Shown here piece by piece: positions 1 through 7,642 of a DNA stretch of 42,105 nt. Origin of the DNA: Devosia equisanguinis (GTDB lineage: Bacteria; Pseudomonadota; Alphaproteobacteria; Rhizobiales; Hyphomicrobiaceae); the NCBI GenBank assembly GCA_945862355.1, contig CAMAYR010000007.1:1-42105 (forward strand), given 5' to 3'. The notes under the pieces were generated by a model. That model had not been told where the DNA came from. It made no database searches and was given only the letters and a program-made list of their open reading frames with translations. How positions within the stretch are numbered: position 1 is the first letter of the stretch; the number at the start of each line of letters is the position of its first letter. The position numbers and the translations under genes were made by a program.

Positions 1-350
1 TACGCCTCCTCATCGAGGAGATCGTCGCGGACGTGTTCGAAGTACCCGCTGTCGAGCTCAAATTGGCGACGCGAGGCAAGGCTCGGATCGCCCTGGCCCG
101 GCAGGTCGCCATGTATATCGCCCACGTCGGCTATGGGTTGACGCTGACCGAGGTCGGCTACCTTTTCGAGCGTGATCGAACGACTGTGGCCCATGCCTGC
201 AGCATCGTCGAGCAACGCAGGGACGACCGGGAATTCGATGCCGCCGTTGCCCTGCTGGAGTTGATCGTGCGCGCTCTCGACGGTGCTGGAGCGGTGACTT
301 GCGTCCCCGAGGGTTGCGGGCCGGCCCGGACTGGCTACGCCTCGTCTTAG
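1..350 (+). CDS. DnaA domain-IV-like helix-turn-helix protein (5' partial)
   Basis: The frame is already open at base 3, so the gene begins before the window; an internal GTG at 33 is probably not the start. The visible protein (about 115 residues) resembles the C-terminal DNA-binding domain of the replication initiator DnaA: a basic helix followed by a helix-turn-helix with the signature DRTTVAHAC, close to the DnaA-box-reading motif RDHTTVLHA. There is no AAA+ ATPase domain in the visible part. Short DnaA-C-only proteins are common in Hyphomicrobiales and often lie next to a DUF6456 gene, as here. It probably binds DNA as a regulator; its target is unknown. Confidence 0.85.
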   Translation, partial: RLLIEEIVADVFEVPAVELKLATRGKARIALARQVAMYIAHVGYGLTLTEVGYLFERDRTTVAHACSIVEQRRDDREFDAAVALLELIVRALDGAGAVTCVPEGCGPARTGYASS

Positions 351-465
351 CCTGACGTCCCAGCCTCGTTCAGATGGCGAATTCGTTCGACGCCAGCCGC
401 TGAATGCGATGACTTTCCCAGCCACGACACTGGGTTTACTTCCCTCTCAACTGGAGTAATTCGGC

Positions 466-1386
466 ATGGAAGACCCCGCTTCCGGCAACGCGGAGCCGTT
501 GCTCGCGACCATGAAGGCTCTGGCCCGGCGAGGCGCGCTGTTGGTGCGTCAGGCCGATGGGACCGGGGTAATTGCGCAGACCGACGCCCGGCGCTCAGCG
601 CGGCGGATCGAGCCCCAGGCTTTCCTGACGTTGCTGGATGCGGGATGGCTGCGCTCGACCGGCGCGGATCGCTTCGTGATCTCGAGGCGTGGTGCAACTG
701 CCATTCGCAACCGGTTGAACCACCCCCAGCCCACGGCTGTGACCTCGCTGGAGACCCCCGCAGAGCCGGACGCCCCATCCCCATCCCGCCCGCCCGTTCA
801 GCCACGCCGCTGCGATGCACGCCCGGATCGGAACCTGCGCGAGAGCCCACTGGCATGGCTGGCTCAACGCCGGGACAAGGACGGTAAGCCGATGATCTCA
901 GCTGACGAGCTTGAGGCGGGTGAGCGTCTCCGACTGGACTTCGAGCGGGGCCAGATGGGCCAGCGCGTGACCTCTAGCTGGGACGCCGCCGCCGTGCCGT
1001 CCCGCCAACCACGCGGCGCGCCACGGGCAGGGCTCGAGATGGCCGACGCCGTGCTCGCCGCCCGGCAGCGGGTCGAATTGGCGCTGAAGGCCGTTGGCCC
1101 GGAGCTGGCCGGCATGCTGCTCGACGTGTGTTGCTTCCTGAAGGGGCTGGAGCAGGCCGAGCGCAACGGCGGCTGGCCGCGGCGGGCCGGTAAAGTGGTC
1201 CTGCAACTGGGGCTGGCCCACCTCGCTCGCCACTATGGGCCCGATCGCCGGGAGAAGGCCGGACCGGCGCGGGTCGAGAGCTGGCACGCGACGGGTTGGG
1301 GTATCCCCGAAGAGCGCAGGGCAATGCCCGGGACGGCTGATAAGCCGACGGACAGTGGCAAGGGTAACACCATGTCGAAGAAATAG
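466..1386 (+). CDS. DUF6456 domain-containing protein
   Basis: 306 residues, starting at the ATG at 466. The N-terminal third looks like a winged-helix segment (FLTLLDAGWLRSTGADRFVISRRGATAIRNR spans roughly residues 45-85). A Pro/Arg-rich linker follows, then a conserved helical C-terminal half beginning near ESPLAWLAQRRDKDG, with LAARQRVELALKAVGPEL and LLDVCCFLKGLEQAERNGGWP in the second part. This organisation matches the DUF6456 family of Hyphomicrobiales. The linker is longer and more Pro-rich than the flanks. Its neighbour upstream is a DnaA-C-like protein in the same direction, 115 bp away; the pair recurs in this order of bacteria. Function unknown; a DNA-binding role is inferred from the winged-helix-like half. 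Confidence 0.8.
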   Translation: MEDPASGNAEPLLATMKALARRGALLVRQADGTGVIAQTDARRSARRIEPQAFLTLLDAGWLRSTGADRFVISRRGATAIRNRLNHPQPTAVTSLETPAEPDAPSPSRPPVQPRRCDARPDRNLRESPLAWLAQRRDKDGKPMISADELEAGERLRLDFERGQMGQRVTSSWDAAAVPSRQPRGAPRAGLEMADAVLAARQRVELALKAVGPELAGMLLDVCCFLKGLEQAERNGGWPRRAGKVVLQLGLAHLARHYGPDRREKAGPARVESWHATGWGIPEERRAMPGTADKPTDSGKGNTMSKK

Positions 1387-1472
1387 AGCCTGACGCTCGA
1401 CGCCCGATTGCCACCGCACGCGGACTCGTGCCAGTTTTCGTCATCGTGCAACAACCGAGAGGAGGTGATCCG

Positions 1473-1553
1473 ATGTCGAGTGGGATGACAGGGCTGTGTT
1501 TCGAGCTGGATGTCGTCACGCGAGCCACGGGAGAAGCCTCCTGGGTTGGCTGA
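1473..1553 (+). CDS. Candidate 26-aa ORF with extended Shine-Dalgarno
   Basis: ATG at 1473 to TGA at 1551-1553 encodes MSSGMTGLCFELDVVTRATG plus EASWVG. Just upstream, 1460-1471 reads AGGAGGTGATCC, complementary over 12 nt to the 3' end of 16S rRNA (GGATCACCTCCT), far longer than any other ribosome site in this window. A hairpin terminator follows 58 bp after the stop, so this could be a short independent transcript: a small-protein mRNA, a leader or a dual-function RNA. I do not recognise the peptide. Coding status is inferred only from the start context and the terminator. Confidence 0.5.
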   Translation: MSSGMTGLCFELDVVTRATGEASWVG

Positions 1554-1611
1554 CGAGCCACCGGTGATCGCCGGGCCGTAAGGCTGGGCGCACGCAGTCC
1601 AATTCTCACGG

Positions 1612-1643
1612 AGGGCCGCTCGTTCGAGCGGCCCTTTGTCTTT
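1612..1643 (+). terminator. Rho-independent terminator
   Basis: A 10-bp perfect stem (AGGGCCGCTC / GAGCGGCCCT, 1612-1621 with 1626-1635) closes a GTTC tetraloop and is followed by TTGTCTTT. It is the best intrinsic terminator in the window. It would end a short transcript carrying the ORF at 1473-1553, or read-through from the DUF6456 gene. Confidence 0.8.
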
Positions 1644-2110
1644 GGTGGCCAGGTATGGGTCTTGGTGCATCAAGTAGGTCGCAGAGCTGCCGTGCCGGCG
1701 CTTAGCGGCACCGTCTCTGTCTCGAGAAATCTCCGCGATGCAGTAAGGGCGTAGCTGCACCATCTGCGAGCCGCCCGTTTTCAGGGTTGATGCAACCGGT
1801 GATGGCGGAACCCGGTCTGGGAGGATCGAGGAGCCACAGGCGCGCGCGGCGCTCCCAGCAAAGTGTCTCGAGGCAGCCGCTATTCAACAGGTCGGGAGTT
1901 CAGCGAAGCTGGACCGTGCCTGCAGGCGCGTCGAAGCGACCAGGGAAAAGCGAAGCAGGGCTCGCCAGCCTGGCCGCCCATGGTGCCGACCTGCAACCTG
2001 TTGGAATCCATCTCATACGACCAAGTGCGTTCAGCGGTGTGAGCGGGGGGAGCCGCGTGGCGCCCCCCGATCCGATTCGCAGTACGCCGATTTCTGGCGC
2101 CAGGGTCCGA
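1644..2110. other. Intergenic, no gene recognised
   Basis: 467 bp between the terminator and the end of fccB. Six-frame reading gives only open frames without family resemblance. The only structure seen is a GC hairpin at 2044-2069 (CGGGGGG with CCCCCCG, inner GCC/GGC, loop GCGT). It lies 42 bp beyond the fccB stop on the minus strand and could stabilise that mRNA end, though no U-run follows. Confidence 0.5.
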
Positions 2111-3406
2111 TCAGGTCCGCTTGCGCATCGTCTTGGCGAAGCTGTCGGACACGATGCCGTCGTACCAGTCGAGGCTCTCCTCGTAGTTGGCCTTGCGCAG
2201 GTCCGCGCCTTCCCCCGGCTTGGAGACGAATGGGCCGACGGGGTCGAGCTTGCCGCCCTTCGGCACATAGCCCGCGCCGATCTTGACGCTGTCGTTGGGC
2301 GCGAGCAGCGACCAGCAGGTGTTGCGGAAGTTGGGTGAGAACTTCTGCTTGCCCGCCAGCGAGGCGAGGATGTCATTGGCCACCACCTTGGCCTGGCTGT
2401 TGGCGGAGAACGCCGACTTCGGCATCTCGGCCGCGATCGTGGCGTCACCCAGAACGTAGACGCCCTTGACCTTCGTGGAGGTGAAGTTCTCGCCGTTCAC
2501 CGGGCACCAATCACCTTGGGAAAGCCCGATCTTGTGCGCGATCGCGCCCGCGCGCTGCTGGGGAATGACGTTGGCGACGTCGGCCTTGAAGGTCTTGCCC
2601 GCCTTGGTCGTCAGCGTCTTCGTCTTGGCATCGATCTTCGTCACCGCGAAGTCGTCGATCTCGTTGGACAAGTTCATCTCGATGATGCCCTTGTAGTATT
2701 TATCGTATGCTTCCATGAAAACCGGCTGCTTGGAGAAGGCGCGCTTGGGGTCCAGAATTACGAGCTTCGACTTCGGCTTGCGCGTCTTGAGGTAGTGCCC
2801 GATCATTGCAGCGCGCTCGTAGGGGCCGGGCGGGCAGCGATAGGGATTGTTCGGCGCGACCATCACCACGGTGCCGCCGTTGCGCATGGCCTCGAGTTGC
2901 TTCTTGAGCAACTGGGTCTGCGCGCCGGGCAGATAGGCGTGAGGCATGATCTGGGCGACCTTCTCGCTGTAGCCCTCGATCGAATCGTACTTGATTTCGA
3001 TGCCGGGAGCGACGACGAGGCGGTCGTAGCCATAGGAGCGCCCACCGGCCATCACCGTGCGCGCCGTCGTGTTCACGTCCGTCGCGCGGGCGTGGACGAC
3101 CTTGACGCCGAGCTTCCTCAACCCATCGTAGTTGTGCTGCAGCGACGCATAGGAGCGGAAGCCGCCGAGGTAGAGGTTGGAAAAGAAGCACGTCGTATAG
3201 ATGCGCGAGACCTCGATCAGCGTCACGTCGAGCTTGGGCTCGCCGCGCTTGAGCTGATGGGCGACCGTCGCGCCGCCAGGGCCGCCGCCGATGATTACGA
3301 CTTTCGCGGCGGCTTGTGCGATCGCGAAACTGCCGGCGCCAGCGGTGCCAGCAAGCGTCGCACCGAGCCCCAAGCCGAGTTCACGGCGGTTGTAGTTGTT
3401 CGTCAT
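2111..3406 (-). CDS. fccB: Sulfide dehydrogenase (flavocytochrome c) flavoprotein subunit
   Basis: 431 residues from the ATG at 3406, preceded by AGGGGAGAA. FccB oxidises sulfide in the periplasm and passes electrons to a cytochrome c partner. A twin-arginine-type signal (RR at residues 7-8, cleavage near AIAQA) precedes the FAD-binding motif VIIGGGPGG (about 37-45). Cys73 in TTCFFSN matches the cysteine that binds FAD covalently in this family, and Cys191 (YRCPPGPYERA) and Cys301 (GDWCPV) match the redox-active disulfide pair. Length is typical. No haem-binding CxxCH subunit (fccA) lies next to it, so it is an orphan here. It is transcribed away from the Bug-type gene at 3789. Sulfide as substrate is inferred from the family. 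Confidence 0.9.
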   Translation of the reverse strand: MTNNYNRRELGLGLGATLAGTAGAGSFAIAQAAAKVVIIGGGPGGATVAHQLKRGEPKLDVTLIEVSRIYTTCFFSNLYLGGFRSYASLQHNYDGLRKLGVKVVHARATDVNTTARTVMAGGRSYGYDRLVVAPGIEIKYDSIEGYSEKVAQIMPHAYLPGAQTQLLKKQLEAMRNGGTVVMVAPNNPYRCPPGPYERAAMIGHYLKTRKPKSKLVILDPKRAFSKQPVFMEAYDKYYKGIIEMNLSNEIDDFAVTKIDAKTKTLTTKAGKTFKADVANVIPQQRAGAIAHKIGLSQGDWCPVNGENFTSTKVKGVYVLGDATIAAEMPKSAFSANSQAKVVANDILASLAGKQKFSPNFRNTCWSLLAPNDSVKIGAGYVPKGGKLDPVGPFVSKPGEGADLRKANYEESLDWYDGIVSDSFAKTMRKRT

Positions 3407-3788
3407 ACGTTTTCTCCCCTTGCTCGAACGCGCGATTGACCAACGGCAAGATGGACGATCGCTGCAATACAGCAACGCCGCCGACCGCTGCAGAGAGTGG
3501 CGTTCGCACCCTTCCGCTCACTTTTACACAGTGCGAGACTAGCCCAGGGTGAACAATGCGACAATCCGACAGCGTTCGACTGTCAGTAGCACACGATATG
3601 TCCCGTAATCCGTGATCCTCTCAATGCGCAGCAGCATTGGGGGATTGGATGAACCGGGCCTTGTATGACGAGGACCGGACAACTCGTGTGCTACTGAAAC
3701 GTGAGAAGGTGGCACGTTGCCCTCGCTCAGTCGCTGGGTTAGCCTCTTTCCTTCGGGACTGAATTTAGATCCGTCGGAGTAGGTCGAG
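3407..3788. other. Divergent intergenic region with imperfect inverted repeat
   Basis: 382 bp between fccB (minus) and the Bug-type gene (plus); it must hold both promoters, but I see no convincing -35/-10 pair. No gene was recognised. Its main feature is an inverted-repeat element at 3584-3696, listed separately. Confidence 0.5.
3584..3696. repeat. 113-bp imperfect palindromic element
   Basis: The ends are inverted copies: CAGTAGCACACGATATGTCC at 3584-3603 and, on the other strand, CAGTAGCACACGAGTTGTCC from 3696 back to 3677 (18 of 20 identical). A second inner hairpin lies at the centre, CAATGC (3622-3627) with GCATTG (3634-3639), extendable outward with G-U pairs. It looks like a MITE-like or structured-RNA element; no target-site duplication was established. 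Confidence 0.55.
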
Positions 3789-4844
3789 ATGAGATTTTCT
3801 GGGGCGTTCGCGGCTTGTGCCGCGGTGGTGGCAGGCATGGTGATCGCGGGAGGGGCATTCGTTCCGTCCGCGCTCGGCCAAACATCTTCCGCTGGGACCG
3901 GGGGTGACTTCTATCGCGACAAAACGGTGAACATCATAGTCTCGACGGGGCCGGGCGGCGGATACGACCTCTACGCGCGAACGTTGTCCGAGCATATCGG
4001 TCGGCACGTTCCGGGCCAGCCTAACTTCATCCTGCAGTTCATGCCGGGCGCGGGTGGGGTGCGCGCTGCCGATTACCTCTACAACATCGCTGCCAAGGAC
4101 GGCAGCGTCATCGGCCTGATGTCGAACGGCATCCCGCTCGTTCAGCTCTTGAAGGCTGATGTGCGCTTCGACGTGGCGAAGTTCAATTTCATCGGCCGTG
4201 CGGACGCGATGAATGCGATGACCATGGTGGCGAGCAGCTTGAACGTGAAAACGGTAGAGGCCGCTCGCGCAGCCGACCTCGTGTTCGGCAGTACCGGACG
4301 TGGCCAGCAAAGCGACATGCATCCGAACGCTTTGAAGAATGTTCTGGGCTTGTCGCGCATCAAGGTTGTGATCGGCTACAAGGGTAGCTCGGCGGTCAAC
4401 CTCGCGCTCGAGAAGGGCGAGGTCAACGCGCACTCTTCGGCATGGTCGAGCTGGAAAACGAGTGGCGCGCGCATGATGCAGTCTGGCATTGTTATTCCGC
4501 TGGTCGAGCATGGTGTCGAGAAATCGCCCGACAATCCAGGTGTGCCACTCGTGCTCGACCTCGCGCGGAACAACTTCGAGCGCCAGGTGCTGACCCTCAT
4601 CAGCTCAGATGCCGCGGTCGGCCGCGCCTTCATCACTCCCCCTGGCGTGCCCGCCGAGCGATTGGCAGTCCTGCGTGGAGCATTCGAGAAGACTATGAAA
4701 GATCCCGCCTTCCTCGCCGACGTCAAGAAGCGCAAGCTCGAGATATGGCCGCTTACCGGAGCGGAACTGCAAAAGCAGGTGGAGACGGTCATGAAGAGTT
4801 CGCCGGAGGTTATCTCCACTGCAAAACAGGCTCTGGGCTTCTAA
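3789..4844 (+). CDS. Bug/TctC-family extracytoplasmic solute-binding protein
   Basis: 351 residues. A long Sec signal (hydrophobic from about residue 8 to 27, cleavage near ALGQ) precedes a mature protein with TctC/Bug hallmarks: VNIIVSTGPGGGYDLYART, FMPGAGGVRAADYLYN, and a C-terminal segment FITPPGVPAERLAVLRGAFEKTMKDPAF. These proteins bind small carboxylates or aromatic acids in the periplasm, usually feeding a TctAB permease. No tctA or tctB gene is present in the window, so this is an orphan binding protein, as is frequent in the family. Ligand unknown. It is divergent from fccB and 290 bp upstream of an alcohol dehydrogenase in the same direction. Confidence 0.88.
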   Translation: MRFSGAFAACAAVVAGMVIAGGAFVPSALGQTSSAGTGGDFYRDKTVNIIVSTGPGGGYDLYARTLSEHIGRHVPGQPNFILQFMPGAGGVRAADYLYNIAAKDGSVIGLMSNGIPLVQLLKADVRFDVAKFNFIGRADAMNAMTMVASSLNVKTVEAARAADLVFGSTGRGQQSDMHPNALKNVLGLSRIKVVIGYKGSSAVNLALEKGEVNAHSSAWSSWKTSGARMMQSGIVIPLVEHGVEKSPDNPGVPLVLDLARNNFERQVLTLISSDAAVGRAFITPPGVPAERLAVLRGAFEKTMKDPAFLADVKKRKLEIWPLTGAELQKQVETVMKSSPEVISTAKQALGF

Positions 4845-5093
4845 CGGATACAAGGGCCCGAAGCGCTCCGCGTGGTCGCCAAGCCCGAGGTTCGGGTAGA
4901 GGCCAAGCGGATTACCAGGGATTTGGCCAACTGCTTGAGCTCGCCTAGATCGGGGCTCGGCGGGCCCTTCTTCCGCTCCTGACGCCTCGACTTTGCCATG
5001 CTTCCCGGCATGGCGCTCGGCATCGGCGGCGTGATAGCCACGACGAAGCAGCCAAAGCCACCCACTGCTGTCGCACTCCGCGCCAAACGAAGT

Positions 5094-5115
5094 TGAAACA
5101 CGATTTCAGAAATCG
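5094..5115. promoter_or_regulatory. Palindromic operator candidate (TGAAA-N5-TTTCA)
   Basis: TGAAACACGATTTCA at 5094-5108 is overlapped by a second perfect palindrome, CGATTTC-A-GAAATCG at 5101-5115. It lies 26 bp before the ATG of the alcohol dehydrogenase. Related 15-mers occur at 9843 and 33175. The TGAAA/TTTCA spacing resembles operators of IclR-type (KdgR-like) repressors; the regulator is not encoded in the window. Confidence 0.5.
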
Positions 5116-5134
5116 CCGAGGGAGTAGTGTCGAA

Positions 5135-6220
5135 ATGAAAACCAGCCGCGCCGCGGTCATCACCGAGCACAACAAGCCACTCACCATCCAGGACGTGCCG
5201 ATCCCAGACCTCGAGCCCGGCGCGTTGCTCGTCAAGATCACCTGCTCGACGCTATGCGGCACGGATGTTCATCGCTGGCATGGCCCCCTCGGTGGCAGCG
5301 ACACGCTCCCCATCATTACCGGCCATGAGCCCTGCGGCATTGTGCAGGAGATCAACGGCAAGCGTAACGACATCCTGGGCCAGCCCGTCAAACCCGGCGA
5401 TCGCATCGTCTGGAGCTACGTTGCGTGCGGCTCTTGCTACTATTGCAGCGTCGCCGTGCAGCCCTGCATCTGCCCAGACCGTGCATCTTGGGGCCACAAC
5501 CGTGCTGACCAGTTCCCGTTCCTGCTCGGCAGCGTCTCCGAGTACATGTACGTCCCGCCACCGTGCCTCATCATCAAGGTCCCGGACAATGTTTCATCGC
5601 CCTCTGCCGCCGCGTCTGCCTGTGCTTATCGCACGATCATGCACGGCTTCGACCGTCTGGGGGCAGTGAAGGCGCACGAGACGATTCTGATACAAGGTTC
5701 CGGTCCGCTCGGGAGTTTCGCTGCCGCCGTCGCGAAAGACCACGGAGCCAGGGAAGTCTTGATGATCGGCGCTCCAGCCCAACGTCTCGCCGTCGCCAAG
5801 CGTATGGGCGCCGACCAGGTGCTCAACATGGAGGACGAGCCCGACCCGAAGAAGCGCCGCCAGTTGGTGCGCGATCACACCGGCGGCCGTGGCGCCGACA
5901 TTGTTATCCAGGTCGCAAACAATGCGGCTGTTCCCGAAGGCCTTACGATGCTGCGCGGTGGCGGGCGTTACCTTCACATCGGCGCTGGCGGTAAAGCCTC
6001 GATCCCCGTCGAGAGCATGCCGCAGCAAATGGACTTTCTGCACGTCCGTTCGGCGGAGCCGCGCCATTGGCTCCAGGCCATCGACTTCCTCTCGACCCGC
6101 CAGAACCGCTTCCCCTTCGACGACATGATCTCCAAGAGCTACAAGCTCGAAGATATCAACATCGCCATGGAAGACATGGACAAGTACCGCGTGGTCAAAG
6201 CTGCTATCGCGTTTTCGTGA
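5135..6220 (+). CDS. Zinc-dependent alcohol dehydrogenase (MDR superfamily)
   Basis: 361 residues from the ATG at 5135, with GAGGGAG upstream; an in-frame TTG at 5093 is less likely because it overlaps the palindromic operator. The GroES-like N-terminal domain carries the catalytic zinc set Cys41 (LCGTDVHRWHG) and His64-Glu65 (TGHEPCG). A structural-zinc cluster Cys98-x2-Cys101-x2-Cys104 plus Cys111/113 follows. The Rossmann fold has GSGPLG at 188-193. It should oxidise an alcohol or reduce an aldehyde with NAD(P). The substrate is unknown. It is probably under control of the palindromic site just upstream and stands convergent to the TauD-like gene. Confidence 0.88.
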   Translation: MKTSRAAVITEHNKPLTIQDVPIPDLEPGALLVKITCSTLCGTDVHRWHGPLGGSDTLPIITGHEPCGIVQEINGKRNDILGQPVKPGDRIVWSYVACGSCYYCSVAVQPCICPDRASWGHNRADQFPFLLGSVSEYMYVPPPCLIIKVPDNVSSPSAAASACAYRTIMHGFDRLGAVKAHETILIQGSGPLGSFAAAVAKDHGAREVLMIGAPAQRLAVAKRMGADQVLNMEDEPDPKKRRQLVRDHTGGRGADIVIQVANNAAVPEGLTMLRGGGRYLHIGAGGKASIPVESMPQQMDFLHVRSAEPRHWLQAIDFLSTRQNRFPFDDMISKSYKLEDINIAMEDMDKYRVVKAAIAFS

Positions 6221-6329
6221 GGTAGCGTCCGGCGAAGATATCGGCACCAGTCTCGCCGACGTCCGAACCGGATGCGAAGCACCTCGCTGAGGGGAGCCGG
6301 CTTGCTGCCCGAGGTTGTATTTGGAGAGC

Positions 6330-7208
6330 TCAGTATCCAGCACTCGATGCGCTCGTATCCCCCGGCTCCGACACCGTGATACGCCGGAGCTGGCGTAATT
6401 CGTCGGCTGGGAAGTCGTTGCGCGCGTGGTTCGTACACCGGTTGTCCCAAATCACGATGTCCTTGGGCTTCCAGGGATGCGCGTAAACGAACTCCGGCTT
6501 CTCGGCGTGATCGAACAGATCGGCCAGAAGTGCCTCGCTCTCGGCCCGATCCATGCCGATGATGTAGCGGGTCATCAGCCGGCTCAGGTATAGGGACTTC
6601 CGGCCTGTATCCGGGTGGACCTTGACGAGCGGGTGGACTGCATTCGAGAGCGTTGGATCATCCTCCCGGGTCTGCTCGCGAAACGTCGCGTCGACCTGGT
6701 AGATGAACTTGCATTGCTTGCCCTCGATGCGGAGCTTGGTTGATTCCGGCAAAGCGTCATAGGCAGCATACAGGTTCGCAAACTTGGTCTCGCCGCCACG
6801 CGAGGGAACCTGCATCGCCCATAGCGACGTGGCCCGATATGGGATGTCGCGGTGCGACCCGTCCGAATGAAATTGCATCTCACCATCGGGCAGCGAGCCG
6901 ACCTGCTTGCCGTTTTCGCGAATGTTGGTGACGTACATGACGCCGCGCTCCCGCGATTTGCCCTCGCCCTTCTCGTCCTTAGAGATCTGCTTCTCGTCGG
7001 CCTTCCCGAACACGGAGGCAAAACGCACCTGATCGTCGTAGGAGAGATCCTGCCCGGGCACGCAAAGCACGAGATGATGCGCGAACGCCTCGCGCAACTC
7101 CCGCTTCACGTCGTCGCCGTATGGCTTGGAAAGATCGAGCCCATGGACACGCGCGCCGAGCACAGACCCCATCGGCTCTAAGCTAAGTTGCGATTTGGCG
7201 ATTTGCAT
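6330..7208 (-). CDS. TauD/TfdA-family Fe(II)/2-oxoglutarate dioxygenase
   Basis: 292 residues from the ATG at 7208, which has GAGG 7 bp upstream; the frame continues further upstream but that part reads as a transposase remnant. The start LSLEPMGSVLGARVHGLDL is the usual N-terminus of the family. Iron ligands are visible as H114-x-D116 (MQFHSDGSHR) and distal His261 (DNRCTNHARNDF), with arginines near 272-276 for 2-oxoglutarate. Family members hydroxylate sulfonates, aryloxyalkanoates or related acids, releasing sulfite or an aldehyde. Which applies here cannot be told. Convergent with the alcohol dehydrogenase; preceded by IS debris that may have changed its promoter. Confidence 0.9.
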   Translation of the reverse strand: MQIAKSQLSLEPMGSVLGARVHGLDLSKPYGDDVKRELREAFAHHLVLCVPGQDLSYDDQVRFASVFGKADEKQISKDEKGEGKSRERGVMYVTNIRENGKQVGSLPDGEMQFHSDGSHRDIPYRATSLWAMQVPSRGGETKFANLYAAYDALPESTKLRIEGKQCKFIYQVDATFREQTREDDPTLSNAVHPLVKVHPDTGRKSLYLSRLMTRYIIGMDRAESEALLADLFDHAEKPEFVYAHPWKPKDIVIWDNRCTNHARNDFPADELRQLRRITVSEPGDTSASSAGY

Positions 7209-7642
7209 TTTTTCCTCGGCTAGTACGTTGTCGCAGCGTCCGCTTAATGCGCCATCTTCTGAGACATTTTGCAACATCTTTTCGGGCACATCTTTTGGGG
7301 CACCCAATTCCCGGCGTCGACACCCTTCGCGGAGCCATTCGTAGAACTCGGCCATGCTGGCCTCGGTGCGATCGTTGCCGCCGAACCAGATCGTTTGTCG
7401 ATGGATGAGGTCGCTCACCAAGACCCGATAGGTGTGTCCCTTGCGGACCGGGTTTGCGTCGATGGCGAACTGTTCGGAGCGGTGGCTTCCCGGATGTGGG
7501 AGGCGGCGCGCAGGCGCCGCGCGAGTTCGTTCGCCTAGCAGAGCAGGTTGCCGGCATCGCCAAGGTGCTCGGCGTCAGCCGAAAGCACAAGCAGTAGCCC
7601 TGAGGTGGAAGGCAGTTGCGGCTCGACGCGCGCATCGAGCGG
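7209..7642. other. Intergenic with mobile-element debris
   Basis: 434 bp between the TauD-like gene and the first alpha/beta hydrolase, both on the minus strand. It contains an ISL3-type transposase fragment at about 7310-7470 (minus). On the plus strand, about 7518-7598, there is a short frame ending LAEQVAGIAKVLGVSRKHKQ that resembles a resolvase-type helix-turn-helix tail. The latter is weak. Confidence 0.5.
7310..7470 (-). pseudogene. ISL3-family transposase fragment
   Basis: Reading the minus strand from about 7469 gives FAIDANPVRKGHTYRVLVSD, continuing LIHRQTIWFGGNDRTEASM and AEFYEWL. This matches the RKGH-Y-VL-SD...IWFGG-DR-EASM-FY-WL segment of ISL3 (IS204/IS1001/IS1165) transposases. 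Only about 55 residues are recognisable, compared with about 400 in a complete enzyme, and no start or inverted repeats are visible. The frame runs on into the TauD-like gene by chance. It marks a past insertion and deletion at this point. Confidence 0.65.

Noticed and set aside
1787-2338. Open frame of 183 codons on the plus strand across the fccB end
   Set aside because: It overlaps the fccB coding region antisense, has no family resemblance, and shows the composition of a shadow frame.
2516-3439. Plus-strand frame of 307 codons opposite fccB
   Set aside because: It is the complement of a well-supported gene and is rich in the Arg/Ala/Asp/Val pattern typical of antisense frames in high-GC DNA.
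7518-7598. Resolvase/invertase C-terminal helix-turn-helix
   Set aside because: Only about 20 residues resemble the family, too short to claim as a gene remnant; mentioned only in the gap description.
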